From Neobacillus sp. YX16 (lineage in GTDB: Bacteria > Bacillota > Bacilli > Bacillales > Cytobacillaceae), in NCBI RefSeq assembly GCF_030123505.1, contig NZ_CP126115.1, positions 4,044,001 through 4,108,000 of the forward strand: a DNA stretch of 64,000 nucleotides, written 5' to 3'. Position 1 is the stretch's first letter. Each line of letters starts with the position of its first letter. Shown here piece after piece: positions 63,412 to 64,000 of this stretch. A model generated the notes under the pieces. The model searched no databases. It saw nothing but the letters and a program-made list of their open reading frames with translations, and was not told the DNA's origin. Position numbers and translations under genes: made by a program.

Positions 63412-63418
63412 TTCTACT

Positions 63419-64000
63419 TTAAAGATATTCCATAAAGGTTGTATGATGGATATAATTTTCATTTACATGCTTTTTGATTGTTTGAACCGCTTTCTCTTTA
63501 TCCCTTTCACGAAATGCTTCAATCAACTGGAGATGTTCATTTGTCCGCTCCTTATACCAAGCTGAATCAAATGGGCGTACAGTCCCTTCACCTTGTATTG
63601 ATAAAAATGAAATCCGCATTGAAAGCCATAATGAGTCTGTAAACTTCTTCATAAAATAGTTTCCAGAATAAGAATAAATCATCTGATGAAATTCAATATT
63701 CAAATGAGTACCCCTAATAAAGTCATTCGTTTTTAAGGTTTTGATCATTTTCTCAGTGGACCATTCTAATTCTCTTATCCCGTCTTCTGTTATCAATTCG
63801 CAAGCTTTTGCAACAGCAAATGCTTCTAGAACTTCTCTAATTTCAAATTCTTGTTTTAACAATTCAAAGTTAATCGGAGCTATTTCCATTCCTATTCCGG
63901 GTTTTACCATCAACAACCCTTCTTGCTCTAACTTTCTTAATGCTTCTCGTACAGGAGTACGGCTACAGTTACACTTATTAGCCAAATCATCTTCCGTAAC
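63419..64000 (-). CDS. FadR/VanR-type GntR transcriptional regulator (5' end outside window)
   Basis: About 193 codons, open to the window edge: the frame upstream of TTG 63985 continues as VTEDD, so the true start is outside. The HTH is partly visible (CSRTPVREALRKLEQEGLLM) and the C-terminal FCD domain is complete (EIREVLEAFAVAKACEL, LNIEFHQMIYSYSGNY, RTNEHLQLIEAFRERD...) with metal-type His residues. Such regulators sense organic acids and repress degradation genes. Probably linked to this aromatic island. Confidence 0.85.
   Translation of the reverse strand, partial: VTEDDLANKCNCSRTPVREALRKLEQEGLLMVKPGIGMEIAPINFELLKQEFEIREVLEAFAVAKACELITEDGIRELEWSTEKMIKTLKTNDFIRGTHLNIEFHQMIYSYSGNYFMKKFTDSLWLSMRISFLSIQGEGTVRPFDSAWYKERTNEHLQLIEAFRERDKEKAVQTIKKHVNENYIHHTTFMEYL

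Overview
The window looks like chromosomal DNA of a low-GC, spore-forming member of the Bacillaceae (Bacillus/Neobacillus-like). Nearly every gene has a strong AGGAGG-type ribosome binding site and TTG or GTG starts are common. It carries families typical of the group: csgA, racA, a 2Duf-type DUF421/DUF1657 spore membrane protein, ykuD, helD, pssA, and YvbH-, YitT- and VanW-like genes. No rRNA, tRNA, CRISPR array, phage or intact insertion sequence was recognised.

Region 1 (0-8 kb, minus strand) is a seven-gene acyl-CoA catabolic operon: ACAD10/11-like dehydrogenase, SDR, acyl-CoA ligase, TetR regulator, aminoglycoside-phosphotransferase-like kinase, enoyl-CoA hydratase-like protein and quinone oxidoreductase. 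It has a candidate TetR operator at its promoter, a strong terminator, and a 15 x 20-bp tandem array between two of its genes. The kinase + ACAD + SDR + ligase set suggests 4-hydroxyacyl-CoA (levulinate-type) catabolism.

Region 2 (8-45 kb) is mostly housekeeping, envelope, stress and spore genes in short units. Non-coding items of note are: a ~0.8-kb minus-strand stretch with promoter-like start and terminator but no ORF (13.25-14.05 kb), which may be a large structured RNA; a ydaO-type c-di-AMP riboswitch (34.2-34.4 kb) before a short Spo0M-like gene; two copies of a palindromic interspersed repeat (13.1 and 19.7 kb); and a second repeat family (37.8 kb, with a collapsed copy at 21.0 kb). 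At 41.8-45.1 kb a glycine-betaine-type ABC transporter with a fused permease/binding protein sits beside a GntR-RCK_C regulator, the arrangement of the c-di-AMP-responsive BusR/BusA system.

Region 3 (45-64 kb) is an aromatic-compound catabolic island. A ten-gene minus-strand operon encodes a cupin, an extradiol-type dioxygenase, an atypical SDR without YxxxK, a ThDP enzyme, an aldehyde dehydrogenase, an L-aspartate-dehydrogenase-like protein, both subunits of a Rieske ring-hydroxylating oxygenase, a cis-dihydrodiol dehydrogenase and a double VOC protein. It is flanked by an MFS importer, an alpha/beta hydrolase, two paralogous IclR regulators, an SsuABC/TauABC-like importer with two permeases, and a FadR-type GntR regulator cut by the window end. 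Four minus-strand promoters in this island (cupin operon, MFS, hydrolase-iclR, ABC importer) each carry the same bipartite palindrome TGTTTY-N6-RAAACA just downstream of the predicted transcription start, and two have a second copy ~75-80 bp upstream, which defines a probable IclR regulon. The pathway substrate is not known to me; a Rieske oxygenase combined with AspDH-, ThDP- and ALDH-type enzymes does not match any catabolic pathway I can name.
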